Positions 33,716-42,084 of a DNA stretch of 64,000 nt are shown here, one piece after another. Location: assembly GCF_036621135.1 (NCBI RefSeq), contig NZ_JAZIBG010000020.1:309411-373410 (forward strand), given 5' to 3'. The translations under genes were made by a program, and so were the position numbers. The stretch comes from Aquincola agrisoli. Lineage in GTDB: Bacteria; Pseudomonadota; Gammaproteobacteria; Burkholderiales; Burkholderiaceae_C. The notes beneath the pieces are model-generated. The model did not search any database, was not told the origin of the DNA, and was given only the letters and a program-made list of their open reading frames with translations. Within the stretch, counting starts at the first letter, position 1; each line of letters opens with the position of its first letter.

Positions 33716-36442
33716 TCAGGCGAACCGGTAGCTGAACTGGCCGTCGGCCACCCCGACCGTCACGCCTTCGATCGGCTTGCCTTCCATCATCCGCGTGAGG
33801 AACTCGCGGCTGATGTCCGGCAGCATCGTGTTGGTGAGGATCGCGTCGATCATGCGGCCGCCCGATTCGCTCTCGGTGCAGCGGCTGACCACCAGCTTCA
33901 CCACGTCGTCGCCATACTCGAACGGGATCTTGTAGCGGGCCTCGACGCGCTTCTTGATGCGGCCGAGCTGCAGCCGCACGATGCTGCCCAGCATCTCGTC
34001 GGACAGCGGGTAGTACGGGATCGCCACCAGCCGGCCCAGCAGCGCGGGCGGGAAGATCTTCAGCAGCGGCTCGCGCAGCGCCTTGGCCATGCCCTCGGGG
34101 TCGGGCAGCAGCTCCGGGTCCTTGCACATGCTGGCGATCAGGTCGGTGCCGGCGTTCGTCGTCAGCAGGATCAGCGTGTTCTTGAAGTCGATCGAGCGGC
34201 CTTCGCCGTCTTCCATGAAGCCCTTGTCGAACACCTGGAAGAAGAGCTCGTGCACGTCGGGGTGGGCCTTCTCCACCTCGTCGAGCAGCACCACGCTGTA
34301 GGGCTTGCGGCGCACGGCCTCGGTCAGCACGCCGCCTTCGCCGTAGCCCACGTAGCCCGGGGGCGCGCCCTTGAGCGACGAGACGGTGTGCGCCTCCTGG
34401 TACTCGCTCATGTTGATGACGATGAGGTTCTGCTCACCGCCGTACAGCGCCTCGGCCAGCGCGATGGCGGTCTCGGTCTTGCCCACGCCCGAGGTGCCGG
34501 CCAGCATGAACACGCCGATCGGCTTGGTGGGGTTGTCCAGGCCCGCGCGCGAGGTCTGGATGCGCTTGGCGATCATCTCCATCGCGTGGTCCTGGCCGAT
34601 CACGCGCTTGCCGAGCAGCTCGGGCAGCTTCAGCACCGTCTCGATCTCGTTGCGCTGCATGCGGCCCACGGGGATGCCCGTCCAGTCGCCCACCACCGCG
34701 GCCACGGCCTGGTAGTCGACGGTCGGCAGGATCAGCGGGCTTTCGCCCTGCAGCGTGGTCAGCTCGGCCTGCACGGCCTGCAGGCGCTCCAGCGTCGCGG
34801 CGCGGTCGGTATCGGACAGGGCCGTGGCCGCCGCATCGGCGGCGGCCTGCGCTTCCAGCGCGCTGCCCGTGCCTTCCACCGGCAGCGTGCCGCCCGGGCC
34901 GCCGCGCAGCTTGGCGCGCAGCGAGAGCAGCTCGTCGACCAGCTTCTTCTCGGCGCCCCAGCGCTCCTCCAGCGTCGACAGCCGGGCCTGTTCGTCGGCC
35001 AGCGCGGCGCCGGCTTCCTCTTCGCGCTCATGCACGTCGATGCCGATGGCCTTCTCACGGCCGATGATCTGCAGCTCGGTCTCGAGCGACTCGATGCGCT
35101 TGCGGCAGTCGTCCACCTCGGCCGGCGTGGCGTGCAGGCTCACGGCCACGCGCGCGCAAGCGGTGTCGAGCAGGCTCACGCTCTTGTCGGGCAGCTGGCG
35201 CGCCGGGATGTAGCGGTGGCTCAGCTTCACCGCGGCTTCGAGCGCCTCGTCGAGGATCTGCACCTTGTGGTGCTTCTCCATCGTGCTGGCCACGCCGCGC
35301 ATCATCAGGATGGCCTTCTTCTCGTCGGGCTCGTCGACCTGCACGTTCTGGAAGCGGCGGGTCAGCGCCGGGTCCTTCTCGATGTACTTCTTGTACTCGG
35401 CCCAGGTGGTGGCGCCCACGGTGCGCAGCGTGCCGCGCGCCAGCGCGGGCTTCAGCAGGTTGGCTGCGTCGCCGGTGCCGGCCTGGCCGCCGGCGCCCAC
35501 CAGCGTGTGGGTCTCGTCGACGAACAGGATGATGGGCTGCGGGCTGGCCTGCACCTCCTCGATCACCGAGCGCAGGCGCTGCTCGAACTCGCCCTTCATG
35601 CTGGCGCCGGCCTGCAGCAGGCCGACGTCGAGCGTCAGCAGCTTCACGTCCTTCAGCGCGGGCGGCACGTCGCCGCGCGCGATGCGCTGCGCGAAGCCCT
35701 CCACCACCGCCGTCTTGCCCACGCCGGCCTCGCCGACCAGGATGGGGTTGTTCTGCCGGCGGCGCATCAGGATGTCGACCACCTGGCGGATCTCGTCGTC
35801 GCGGCCGACGATCGGGTCCATCTTGCCGCTGCGGGCCTGCTCGGTCAGGTCGGTGGTGAACTTCTTCAGCGCTTCCTGCTTGCCCATCGCGGCCGGCGCG
35901 ATGGCGCCGCTGGCTTCGCCCGGGCCCGCACCGCCGCCGGAGCCGTCGGTGGCGCCCTGGCCGTCTTCCGGCGAGCCTTCGATGAGCTTGGCCAGGTTGT
36001 CGGCCAGGTCGTCGGGCTTGATCTTCTCGAACTGGCGCGAGATGGCGAAGAGGGCGTTGCGCAGCAGGTTCGTCTTCAGCATGCCCAGCAGCAGGTAGCC
36101 GGTGCGCACCGTGCTGTCGCCGAACATCAGCGAGCCGTAGACCCAGCCGCGCTCCACCGCGGTGTCGATGTTGTCGGAGATGTTGGAGATCGACGTCGCG
36201 CCGCGCGGCAGGCGGTCGAGCGAGGTGGTGATGTCCTTGGCCAGCACCGAGGCGTCGAGCCCGTAGTGCTTGATGATGCGGTGCCAGTCGGAATCGGCGC
36301 TCTGCACGATCTGCGAGACCCAGTGCTCCAGCTCGACGGTCGGGTTGCCGCGCAGCTTGCAGAACACGGTCGCACCCTCGACCGCCTTGTAGGCGAGGGC
36401 GTTGAGCTTGCCGAAGACGGCAACGCGGCTGATTTCTGCCAT
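33716..36442 (-). CDS. clpV: T6SS sheath-recycling AAA+ ATPase ClpV (TssH)
   Basis: A 908-aa double AAA+ ATPase that disassembles contracted TssB/TssC sheaths. The start MAEISRVAVFGKLNALAYKAVE is preferred; the open frame continues upstream into tssG but lacks homology. The N-domain spans 1-160, followed by a Gly/Ser-rich linker. AAA1 has Walker A GEAGVGKTA and Walker B ILFVDETH, a coiled-coil middle domain follows, and AAA2 has GTSGVGKTE and VVLLDEVEKAHPDVHELFFQ. The C-terminal ClpB D2-small domain ends in FSYRFA. It follows tssG with a 2-nt gap. Co-occurrence with TagJ is typical, as TagJ binds ClpV in Pseudomonas. Confidence 0.98.
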   Translation of the reverse strand: MAEISRVAVFGKLNALAYKAVEGATVFCKLRGNPTVELEHWVSQIVQSADSDWHRIIKHYGLDASVLAKDITTSLDRLPRGATSISNISDNIDTAVERGWVYGSLMFGDSTVRTGYLLLGMLKTNLLRNALFAISRQFEKIKPDDLADNLAKLIEGSPEDGQGATDGSGGGAGPGEASGAIAPAAMGKQEALKKFTTDLTEQARSGKMDPIVGRDDEIRQVVDILMRRRQNNPILVGEAGVGKTAVVEGFAQRIARGDVPPALKDVKLLTLDVGLLQAGASMKGEFEQRLRSVIEEVQASPQPIILFVDETHTLVGAGGQAGTGDAANLLKPALARGTLRTVGATTWAEYKKYIEKDPALTRRFQNVQVDEPDEKKAILMMRGVASTMEKHHKVQILDEALEAAVKLSHRYIPARQLPDKSVSLLDTACARVAVSLHATPAEVDDCRKRIESLETELQIIGREKAIGIDVHEREEEAGAALADEQARLSTLEERWGAEKKLVDELLSLRAKLRGGPGGTLPVEGTGSALEAQAAADAAATALSDTDRAATLERLQAVQAELTTLQGESPLILPTVDYQAVAAVVGDWTGIPVGRMQRNEIETVLKLPELLGKRVIGQDHAMEMIAKRIQTSRAGLDNPTKPIGVFMLAGTSGVGKTETAIALAEALYGGEQNLIVINMSEYQEAHTVSSLKGAPPGYVGYGEGGVLTEAVRRKPYSVVLLDEVEKAHPDVHELFFQVFDKGFMEDGEGRSIDFKNTLILLTTNAGTDLIASMCKDPELLPDPEGMAKALREPLLKIFPPALLGRLVAIPYYPLSDEMLGSIVRLQLGRIKKRVEARYKIPFEYGDDVVKLVVSRCTESESGGRMIDAILTNTMLPDISREFLTRMMEGKPIEGVTVGVADGQFSYRFA

Positions 36443-36444
36443 GG

Positions 36445-37533
36445 TCAGACCTCTGTGGATTCGGTGGGGGACGCGGATCGGTGGTTCTCTGTCATCTGTC
36501 GGCGGTGCAGCGAGCGCAGCGCCTCGGCGGGCGGCAGGCGCATGTGCGCGAGGCCGCCGCGGCCGGGTTGCCGCAGCCAGCAGTCCCAGCCCAGGCGGCC
36601 GTGGCGGCCCAGGCGGGCAGGGCGGATGTCCTGCGCCTGCAGCGCCAGGCGCATCGACCAGCCGAATTCCTCGCCGACGTACTGCTTCACCAGCGCGACG
36701 AGCGCCGGCAGCACCTGTCCGCCGGGCAGCAGCGCGGCGAAGGCCGTGTGGTCGAGCGGGCCGATGTGCAGCACGAAGTGGTGCTGCCGGTCCCACACGG
36801 TGGCGCCCAGCACCGCGCCGGCGCCCAGCCGGGCGCCGAGGTTGCGGCGTCCGCCCCGCAGGCGGCCGATGCGGGTGCGCTCGCCGGCCTGCAGCGGCAG
36901 CCATGCGCCGGCGAACTGCTCGACCTGCACCGTGCGGCCGAGCATGCCGCCCAGCAGCGCGGCCAGCCCTTCGGCGCTGCGCGACTGGCGGGTGAACACG
37001 CCGGCGAAGTGCAGCTTGACGTGATCGTGCACCGCATCGCGGCGCTGCAGCGCGGGGCTGCCGATGCCGATCAGCGAGCCAACAAGCGCGGCGAAGCGGT
37101 CGTCGCCGGGCCGGTCGAGGCTGACCGCCGGCTGCGCCTGCGCCCAGGCGCGGTAGAACAGCAGCAGCAGCCGGTGGTGGAAGAGGTCGGCGAAGCGCGT
37201 GAAGGTCTCGTCGCCGTGGTGCAGCTCGCGCTCCCGCGCATATTCGGTCAGGTGCAGCGGCAGCGGGCCGTTGGGCCCGAACAGCCCGAGGAAGCGCACA
37301 TCGATGCGCGGCGGGCGGTGGGCGCTGCGCGGCAGCACGGCGTGCAGCGTGGCCGGCGCGAACGAGAGGTCGGGCGACTGGCCCAGCCGCACAGGCTCGT
37401 CCTGCGGGCGACGGGCGGTGCCCAGGCGCGGCTGGGCCGGGTGCGCGGCCTCGATCAGGCGCAGCGCATGGAAGAAGTCGTAGCGCCACGGCTCGGCCGC
37501 CAGCGCTGCCAGGAGCGTGTCGGCCGTGCTCAC
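36445..37533 (-). CDS. tssG: T6SS baseplate protein TssG
   Basis: A 362-aa baseplate wedge protein. The start is the GTG at 37531-37533 giving VSTADTLLAALAAEPWRYDFFHALRLIEA, the normal TssG opening. Family blocks include FLGLFGPNGPLPLHLTEYARERELHHGDETFTRF (in pieces), FADLFHHRLLLLFYRAW and LVKQYVGEEFGW. The open frame extends further upstream through a tandem intergenic repeat, but that part encodes repeat-derived sequence and is excluded. TssG pairs with two TssF copies and TssE in the baseplate wedge; tssF and tssE lie just upstream. Confidence 0.95.
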   Translation of the reverse strand: MSTADTLLAALAAEPWRYDFFHALRLIEAAHPAQPRLGTARRPQDEPVRLGQSPDLSFAPATLHAVLPRSAHRPPRIDVRFLGLFGPNGPLPLHLTEYARERELHHGDETFTRFADLFHHRLLLLFYRAWAQAQPAVSLDRPGDDRFAALVGSLIGIGSPALQRRDAVHDHVKLHFAGVFTRQSRSAEGLAALLGGMLGRTVQVEQFAGAWLPLQAGERTRIGRLRGGRRNLGARLGAGAVLGATVWDRQHHFVLHIGPLDHTAFAALLPGGQVLPALVALVKQYVGEEFGWSMRLALQAQDIRPARLGRHGRLGWDCWLRQPGRGGLAHMRLPPAEALRSLHRRQMTENHRSASPTESTEV

Positions 37534-37647
37534 TGGACCCTCCGCACTGTGAGTTCCGGGATGAGCGCTTGGGAGCGGCCCGGCGCGCACTGGACGACCC
37601 TCCGCACTGCGTGCTCCGGTATGAGCCCTTGGGAGCGGCCCGGCGCG
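37531..37647. repeat. Two-copy tandem repeat between tssF and tssG
   Basis: Two direct copies of a ~57-60-nt unit abut each other: 37531-37587 and 37588-37647. Both begin CACTGGA and end CTTGGGAGCGGCCCGGCGCG, with a 3-nt insertion and a few substitutions in the second. The first copy starts on the GTG codon of tssG, so the repeat forms the whole tssG leader. It is probably a short dispersed intergenic element that duplicated in place. Confidence 0.8.
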
Positions 37648-37648
37648 C

Positions 37649-39532
37649 TCATAGGACAGGCCGGGTGCCGCAGGTCGGCCGGCCCGCCAGGATGACCCCG
37701 CGCGTCGCCGAACGCACATGGGTCTCGGTGAAGCCGTTCATCGACACGTGCCGCGCCAGGAAGCGCTCCAGCACGCAGCCGAGCAGGAAGGCGCTGCTGC
37801 CCTGGAACGCGAGCTCGTCCACCTCCAGCTCGATGCGCACGCCGCGGCCGAAGGCGATCGGCCCGGGCAGCGGCAGGCGGCGCACCACCGGCTCGGTGCG
37901 CACCGACCGCAGCCCCTCCACCTGCTTGTGCTGCGCGGCGTCGGCCTCGTGCACGTAGAGCCGCAGCATCTCGCGCAGCGCCGCGGCGCCCTGCTCGGCG
38001 TCGGTGTCGAGCAGAGACAGGTGGTTGAGCGAGAGCTGGTTGATGAAGCGCCAGGCCACGTTGCCTTCGCGCAGCGCCGACAGCGGCCGCGAGGGCCCCT
38101 TGAGCACACGCACGCCCTTGACCGGCGCGGTGGTCTCCAACGTCAGCTCGGCCCCGACGGGCAGCAGCAGCGGCAGGTCGCGGTTGCTGCACAGCGCCTT
38201 CACGCCGAGCTGCTGCAGGCTGCCGCCGTAGGGCGCCTCGCGTGCATCGACCACGCTGATGAACACCTCGCTGCCGATGTAGGACGAGCGCGGCCCGTCG
38301 CGCTTCTGCGTGGTGGACAGCAGCCTCGGCTCGCGCTGCATCGCGTAGTAGGCGTCGTGCTCGCGGTCGGCCGTGTGGAAGGCGGCGTACAGCGGCATGA
38401 AGCGCCGCTCGCTGTGCGCGCCCACGCCGTAGCCGGTGACGTCGAGGATGTCGTGCACCTCGTAGTCCATCGGCCGCGCGCGGTCGACCACGACGTGGAA
38501 GTCGCTGGTCTGCGGACCCACGTGGATGCGGTCGCAGCGCTGCTCGAAGAGGTTGATCGCGGGCACGCAGTGCAGCGCGAAGCAGCCCGCGTCGACCGAC
38601 TGCTGCAGCGCGGTGTCGCCGCGGGCGAACAGCAGCACGATCTCTGCCTCCTGCCCGCCGAGCTCGCGCAGCGCCGCCCCGAGGCCGCACAGGTCGAAGA
38701 ACAGGAAGCGCTGCGGGAACGCGAAGTACTCCTGCATCAGCCGGTAGCCGTCGAAGCCGGGCAGCGCCGAGGGCAGCAGCGCGTGCTCCGGTTCGAAGCC
38801 GACGGTGCGCACGTCGTCCGGGTCCAGCGTGCGGAAGCGTTCGCGCCCGTTCGCCCGGCCCGCCTGCGCGCCCGCGGGCATCACCAGCGCGCCGAGCAGG
38901 TGGCCGCAGACCGATTCGTGCAGCCGGTAGGCGATGTCGTCGATGCCGGCGCAGTGCACCCGCAGGTCATCCATCGCGATCTGCGAGAAGTCCAGCCCCG
39001 CCGTGGCGCGCAGCTTCAGGCGCACGCCGCCGCCGTAGGCGCGCCATTCGGGCAGCGAGGCCAGCGGCAGCTGCGTGGCATGGGTGAAGTACGCCGCCTC
39101 GGTGATCTCCAGCGGCCACAGCGTCACGTCGTGGCCGGTGCGGAAGCGGCAGGCCGTCTGGCCGGCGCGGCCGGTGGCGCTGCGCAGCATGCTGCCGCGC
39201 GGCAGCGTGGCGCCGGCGGCGAGGCCGGCATCGGCCAGGTCGGGCTGCAGCTGCGCCACCAGCATCGCGGGTGTCGGCGCGAGGAAGTTCGGGTAGACGA
39301 TCTCCAGCAGCCGCTGCGTGAAGCGGGGGAACTCGGCGTCGAGCTTGAGCTGGATGCGCGCGGTGAGGAAGGCGAAGCCCTCGAGCAGCTGCTCGACGTA
39401 GGGGTCCGCGACCTCCACGCCCTCCATCCGCAGCCGCCCCGCGATCTTCGGGAACTGCTGCGCGAACTCGGCCCCCATCTCGCGCAGATGCTGGAGTTCC
39501 TGGTTGTAGTAGCGCAGCAGCCTCGGGTCCAT
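37649..39532 (-). CDS. tssF: T6SS baseplate protein TssF (VasA)
   Basis: A 627-aa baseplate wedge protein. The start MDPRLLRYYNQELQHLREMGAEFAQ is the typical TssF opening, so the longer frame into tssE is rejected. Other family blocks are DPYVEQLLEGFAFLTARIQLKLDAEFPRFT (in pieces), LEIVYPNFLAPTPAM, and SLLDTDAEQGAAALREML toward the C-terminus, followed by the NGFTETHV segment near the end. It lies 8 nt after tssE. The stop at 37649 is followed by the tandem repeat that separates it from tssG. Length is normal for the family. Confidence 0.97.
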   Translation of the reverse strand: MDPRLLRYYNQELQHLREMGAEFAQQFPKIAGRLRMEGVEVADPYVEQLLEGFAFLTARIQLKLDAEFPRFTQRLLEIVYPNFLAPTPAMLVAQLQPDLADAGLAAGATLPRGSMLRSATGRAGQTACRFRTGHDVTLWPLEITEAAYFTHATQLPLASLPEWRAYGGGVRLKLRATAGLDFSQIAMDDLRVHCAGIDDIAYRLHESVCGHLLGALVMPAGAQAGRANGRERFRTLDPDDVRTVGFEPEHALLPSALPGFDGYRLMQEYFAFPQRFLFFDLCGLGAALRELGGQEAEIVLLFARGDTALQQSVDAGCFALHCVPAINLFEQRCDRIHVGPQTSDFHVVVDRARPMDYEVHDILDVTGYGVGAHSERRFMPLYAAFHTADREHDAYYAMQREPRLLSTTQKRDGPRSSYIGSEVFISVVDAREAPYGGSLQQLGVKALCSNRDLPLLLPVGAELTLETTAPVKGVRVLKGPSRPLSALREGNVAWRFINQLSLNHLSLLDTDAEQGAAALREMLRLYVHEADAAQHKQVEGLRSVRTEPVVRRLPLPGPIAFGRGVRIELEVDELAFQGSSAFLLGCVLERFLARHVSMNGFTETHVRSATRGVILAGRPTCGTRPVL

Positions 39533-39540
39533 CGGCCGCC

Positions 39541-40047
39541 CTACCGGGTGAGTTCCTTGATGTCGACCCGGCCGGTCTCCAGGTCGATGTCGGTGTGCAG
39601 CAGCAGCTCCAGCGGCACCGGCTGGGCCCAGAGCTGCCCGCTGATGCGGAAGCTGATCTGGTTGTGGTGGTCGAGCTGCTCGTCGGAGACCAGGGCCTCC
39701 ACGCGCAGCGTGGCGGCGAGGATGCGCGGCTCGTGGTCGATGATCGCCTGGCGCACCTGCGCCTCGAGCGAAACCGCATCCACCGACGACGCGCACAGCC
39801 CCGACAGCGCCGGCAGCCCGTAGTCGAGCACCGAGCGCTTGGCATGCGGCCAGGCGTCGAGCGGCTGCGAATCCGACAGCCGCGCGCTGTTGAAGAGCCA
39901 GCTCAGGTCGCGCAGCACCGCATGGCGCAGCTGGTGGCGCGAGACCACGCGCTGGTCGGCGGCCTCGGTGGTGTGGCCAGGGTCGTCGTCGCGCAGCCGG
40001 TCGAGCAGCGCGGGCTGCAGCCGATCGGTGACTTTCTGCAGGTTCAT
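39541..40047 (-). CDS. tssE: T6SS baseplate protein TssE (gp25-like)
   Basis: A 168-aa protein homologous in plan to phage T4 gp25, which initiates sheath polymerisation on the baseplate. Visible features are LRHAVLRDLSWLFNSARL at about 40-58, SVLDYGLPALSGL at about 72-84, and the conserved EPRILAATLRVEAL stretch. The C-terminal strand LWAQPVPLELLLHTDIDLETG ends the gp25 core. The ATG at 40045-40047 is 28 nt after tagJ, and tssF follows. Nothing unusual in length or motifs. Confidence 0.96.
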   Translation of the reverse strand: MNLQKVTDRLQPALLDRLRDDDPGHTTEAADQRVVSRHQLRHAVLRDLSWLFNSARLSDSQPLDAWPHAKRSVLDYGLPALSGLCASSVDAVSLEAQVRQAIIDHEPRILAATLRVEALVSDEQLDHHNQISFRISGQLWAQPVPLELLLHTDIDLETGRVDIKELTR

Positions 40048-40075
40048 GGGCCGGACTTCCGCCGCGCTGCCGCGG

Positions 40076-40873
40076 CTATGCGGCGGACGCGAAGGTGATG
40101 GCGCGGGTGTCCATCAGCGGCAGGTCGCCGGCATCGGTGGCGAACATGCGCTGGCCGGCGCCGACGTAGACGCCGGGACGCGGCTCCTGCCAGTCGGTGC
40201 GGCGCGCGAGCGCCAGCAGGCCGTCCGACAGGTCGGTGCCGGCGTAGCGCGTCGGCACGAAGGCCACGGTCTCGCCGCCGTTGGCGAAGAGGAACTGCGC
40301 CGGCGTCCAGACGCGGTCGCGCAGGTCGGCGGGGGCCTCGAACCGCACCTCGGCCAGGCGCGTCATCGGCACCCAGTAGTAGCGGCCGTTGATGATGGCC
40401 TCGAACACCGGACCCAGCCGCATGTCGGCATCGGCCAGCCATTCGAAGGCCTGGCCGTCGGCCTGCCCGGGGCAGGCGGGCGCCTGCTCGAAGGCCTGGT
40501 CGCGCAGGCGCTGGGCGTCGTCGGCCTCGCCGCGGCCCTCGCGGATCAGCGCCTCGACCAGCAGCGCGACCCAGGCCTCGGGCTCGCCGAACAGCAGCGG
40601 CACCTTCCGCCCCGCGAAGACCGCCTCGCGCAGGCGTTCGCAGGGAATGGTCTCGCGGTAGGTCTGCACCATCGGCAGCGTGGAGGGGTCGAGCTCGCCG
40701 GCCACGTTCAGCTGGTTCAGCGCGCGGTCCCACAGGCCCAGCACGCACAGCAGCTGGAACAGGAACACGCGCAGCTTCGGATCGGCCGGCCGGGCGCGGA
40801 CCTGGTCCTGCAGCAGCTTCAGCGCGCGCTGCGGGTCACCTTCGCGCAGGGCGTCTTCCGGCAGGGTACTCAT
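40076..40873 (-). CDS. tagJ: T6SS accessory protein TagJ (ImpE)
   Basis: A 265-aa ImpE-family protein beginning MSTLPEDALREGDPQRALKLLQDQVRARP, a TPR-like N-terminal helix bundle, followed by LRVFLFQLLCVLGLWDRALNQL and a C-terminal region with FLFANGGETVAFVPTRYAGT. TagJ binds ClpV and sheath protein in Pseudomonas H1-T6SS and tunes sheath recycling. The start overlaps the stop of the second hcp gene as ATGA, so translation is coupled. The frame extends upstream inside that gene but has no family similarity there. Confidence 0.94.
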   Translation of the reverse strand: MSTLPEDALREGDPQRALKLLQDQVRARPADPKLRVFLFQLLCVLGLWDRALNQLNVAGELDPSTLPMVQTYRETIPCERLREAVFAGRKVPLLFGEPEAWVALLVEALIREGRGEADDAQRLRDQAFEQAPACPGQADGQAFEWLADADMRLGPVFEAIINGRYYWVPMTRLAEVRFEAPADLRDRVWTPAQFLFANGGETVAFVPTRYAGTDLSDGLLALARRTDWQEPRPGVYVGAGQRMFATDAGDLPLMDTRAITFASAA

Positions 40874-41358
40874 CCGGCGATCTCCGCGGTGAAGGACGAC
40901 GCGGCCTTCTTGCCGCCCTTGTCGTCCTGTGAGCTGTAGGCGATGTCGATCTTCTCGAACGCGATGGACAGCCGCTCGACCAGCTCGGGGCTGTCGGGCG
41001 AGGCGGTGCCGATGTCGAAGGCCGTGATGCGGCCACGCTCGATGGTGATCACCAGGTAGTCGATGGCCGGGCTGCCGCCGCTCTTGCGGACCGACAGCAC
41101 GGCCTTCTTGATCTGCTCGTTGTTGCGCATCACCGACATCAGCGCGGTCGATGCGCTGTCCACGCCCTTGGTGATGCGGATCTCGGAGAGGGCCGCGCGC
41201 GAGGCCGCGCCGATGCCCCCCAGGCCGGAGGCGGCACTCATGCCCCACGACCATTCCCGTACCTCGATCTCGCCGATGTGGGACGCAACGTTGGATTCGC
41301 CCCGGATCGCACCGGTGCTCTTTCCCTCGATGCGCAGATGCATATCGCCTTTGGACAT
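40870..41358 (-). CDS. Second Hcp-family protein (Hcp2)
   Basis: A 162-aa Hcp-family tube or tube-associated protein. It starts MSKGDMHLRIEGKSTGAIRGES, with the Hcp block VREWSWGMSAASG, then ITKGVDSASTALM, AVLSVRKSGG and the closing strand FEKIDIAYSSQDDKGGKKA. It is clearly diverged from the first Hcp 104 nt upstream and lacks its polyglycine loop. Tandem non-identical hcp genes can make alternative tubes or carry distinct effectors. The start follows a GACGA-type weak ribosome site. The gene overlaps tagJ, and an inverted repeat separates it from hcp1. Confidence 0.93.
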   Translation of the reverse strand: MSKGDMHLRIEGKSTGAIRGESNVASHIGEIEVREWSWGMSAASGLGGIGAASRAALSEIRITKGVDSASTALMSVMRNNEQIKKAVLSVRKSGGSPAIDYLVITIERGRITAFDIGTASPDSPELVERLSIAFEKIDIAYSSQDDKGGKKAASSFTAEIAG

Positions 41359-41393
41359 GGCATGCGCTCGTGAACGACAGGGATGGAAAGGAC

Positions 41394-41418
41394 GGAAGGC
41401 ACGCACCGCGCGCCTTCC
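41394..41418 (-). terminator. Inverted repeat between the two hcp genes (possible attenuator)
   Basis: GGAAGGC (41394-41400) pairs with GCCTTCC (41412-41418) across an 11-nt GC-rich loop, in the gap between hcp1 and hcp2. Only a weak T-rich patch follows on the minus strand, so it is unlikely to be a complete terminator. A partial stop or 3'-end stabiliser would let hcp1, needed in many copies, exceed the downstream genes. Confidence 0.35.
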
Positions 41419-41462
41419 GATGGGGCCTGCGTGCGGCCGCAGGGGCTACGCAGTGCGGGCGA

Positions 41463-41948
41463 TCAGCCCTCGGCGTTGCCGGCGATGTCGAAGCCGTAGT
41501 CCTTGGTGCCGCCCTTCTTGGCGCCCTTTTCGTCCTGCGGCTGGAACTTGTACATGAACTTGGCGAAGTTCAGCGTGACGTTCTCGGTCAGGCGGTCCTC
41601 GCCGCCCGAGCCGCCGGTCGACACCGAGGTCACCAGCACTTCCTCGAGCTTGAGCACCACGTACTCGACCGGCGTGCCGCCGGCCTTGCGCACGATCAGC
41701 GTCGCCTCGGGGTAGTGCTTGCCTTCGCAGCAGGCCTTCAGCAGCGCGTTGGACGAGGCGTCGATGTACTTGGTGAAGGACAGGTCCTGCACGTTGACCT
41801 TGCCCGAGCCGCCGCCGCCGCCCATGTGCGTCGTGCCGCTGTTGCTCATGCCCCAGCTCCAGGCCAGGACGTCGATCTTGCCCTTGTGGACCTTGTCCTC
41901 GGATTCACCTTCGATGTCACCGATCTTGATGAACATGTCTACAGCCAT
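41463..41948 (-). CDS. hcp: T6SS inner-tube protein Hcp (TssD)
   Basis: A 161-aa Hcp subunit, starting MAVDMFIKIGDIEGESEDKVHKGKIDVLAWSWGMSNSG, the canonical opening. A GGGGGSG loop follows at about 43-50, then DLSFTKYIDASSNALLKAC and the C-terminal strands FAKFMYKFQPQDEKG and YGFDIAGN. Hexamers stack into the tube propelled by the TssB/C sheath. The start is preceded by AAGGAGATCC, one of the strongest ribosome sites in the window, in keeping with a highly expressed protein. A 136-nt gap separates it from tssC. Confidence 0.98.
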   Translation of the reverse strand: MAVDMFIKIGDIEGESEDKVHKGKIDVLAWSWGMSNSGTTHMGGGGGSGKVNVQDLSFTKYIDASSNALLKACCEGKHYPEATLIVRKAGGTPVEYVVLKLEEVLVTSVSTGGSGGEDRLTENVTLNFAKFMYKFQPQDEKGAKKGGTKDYGFDIAGNAEG

Positions 41949-42084
41949 GATGGATCTCCTTGTTGCCCCAACATTGATGGGCGGTTATCGCTGCATCGCG
42001 TGTCCGCTGAATGGACGGACGCCCTCCCGTGCAGCTGCCAGGAGGCCTGCGTACTGACTTCTGGAAAGGGAAGGGGTCGGGTGC

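Noticed and set aside
36443..37489. Upstream extension of clpV
   Set aside because: The sequence lies over tssG in another frame and has no ClpV similarity; the family N-terminus begins MAEISR at 36442.
37531..37647. Tandem repeat as CRISPR remnant
   Set aside because: Only two directly abutting copies, no spacers and no cas genes.
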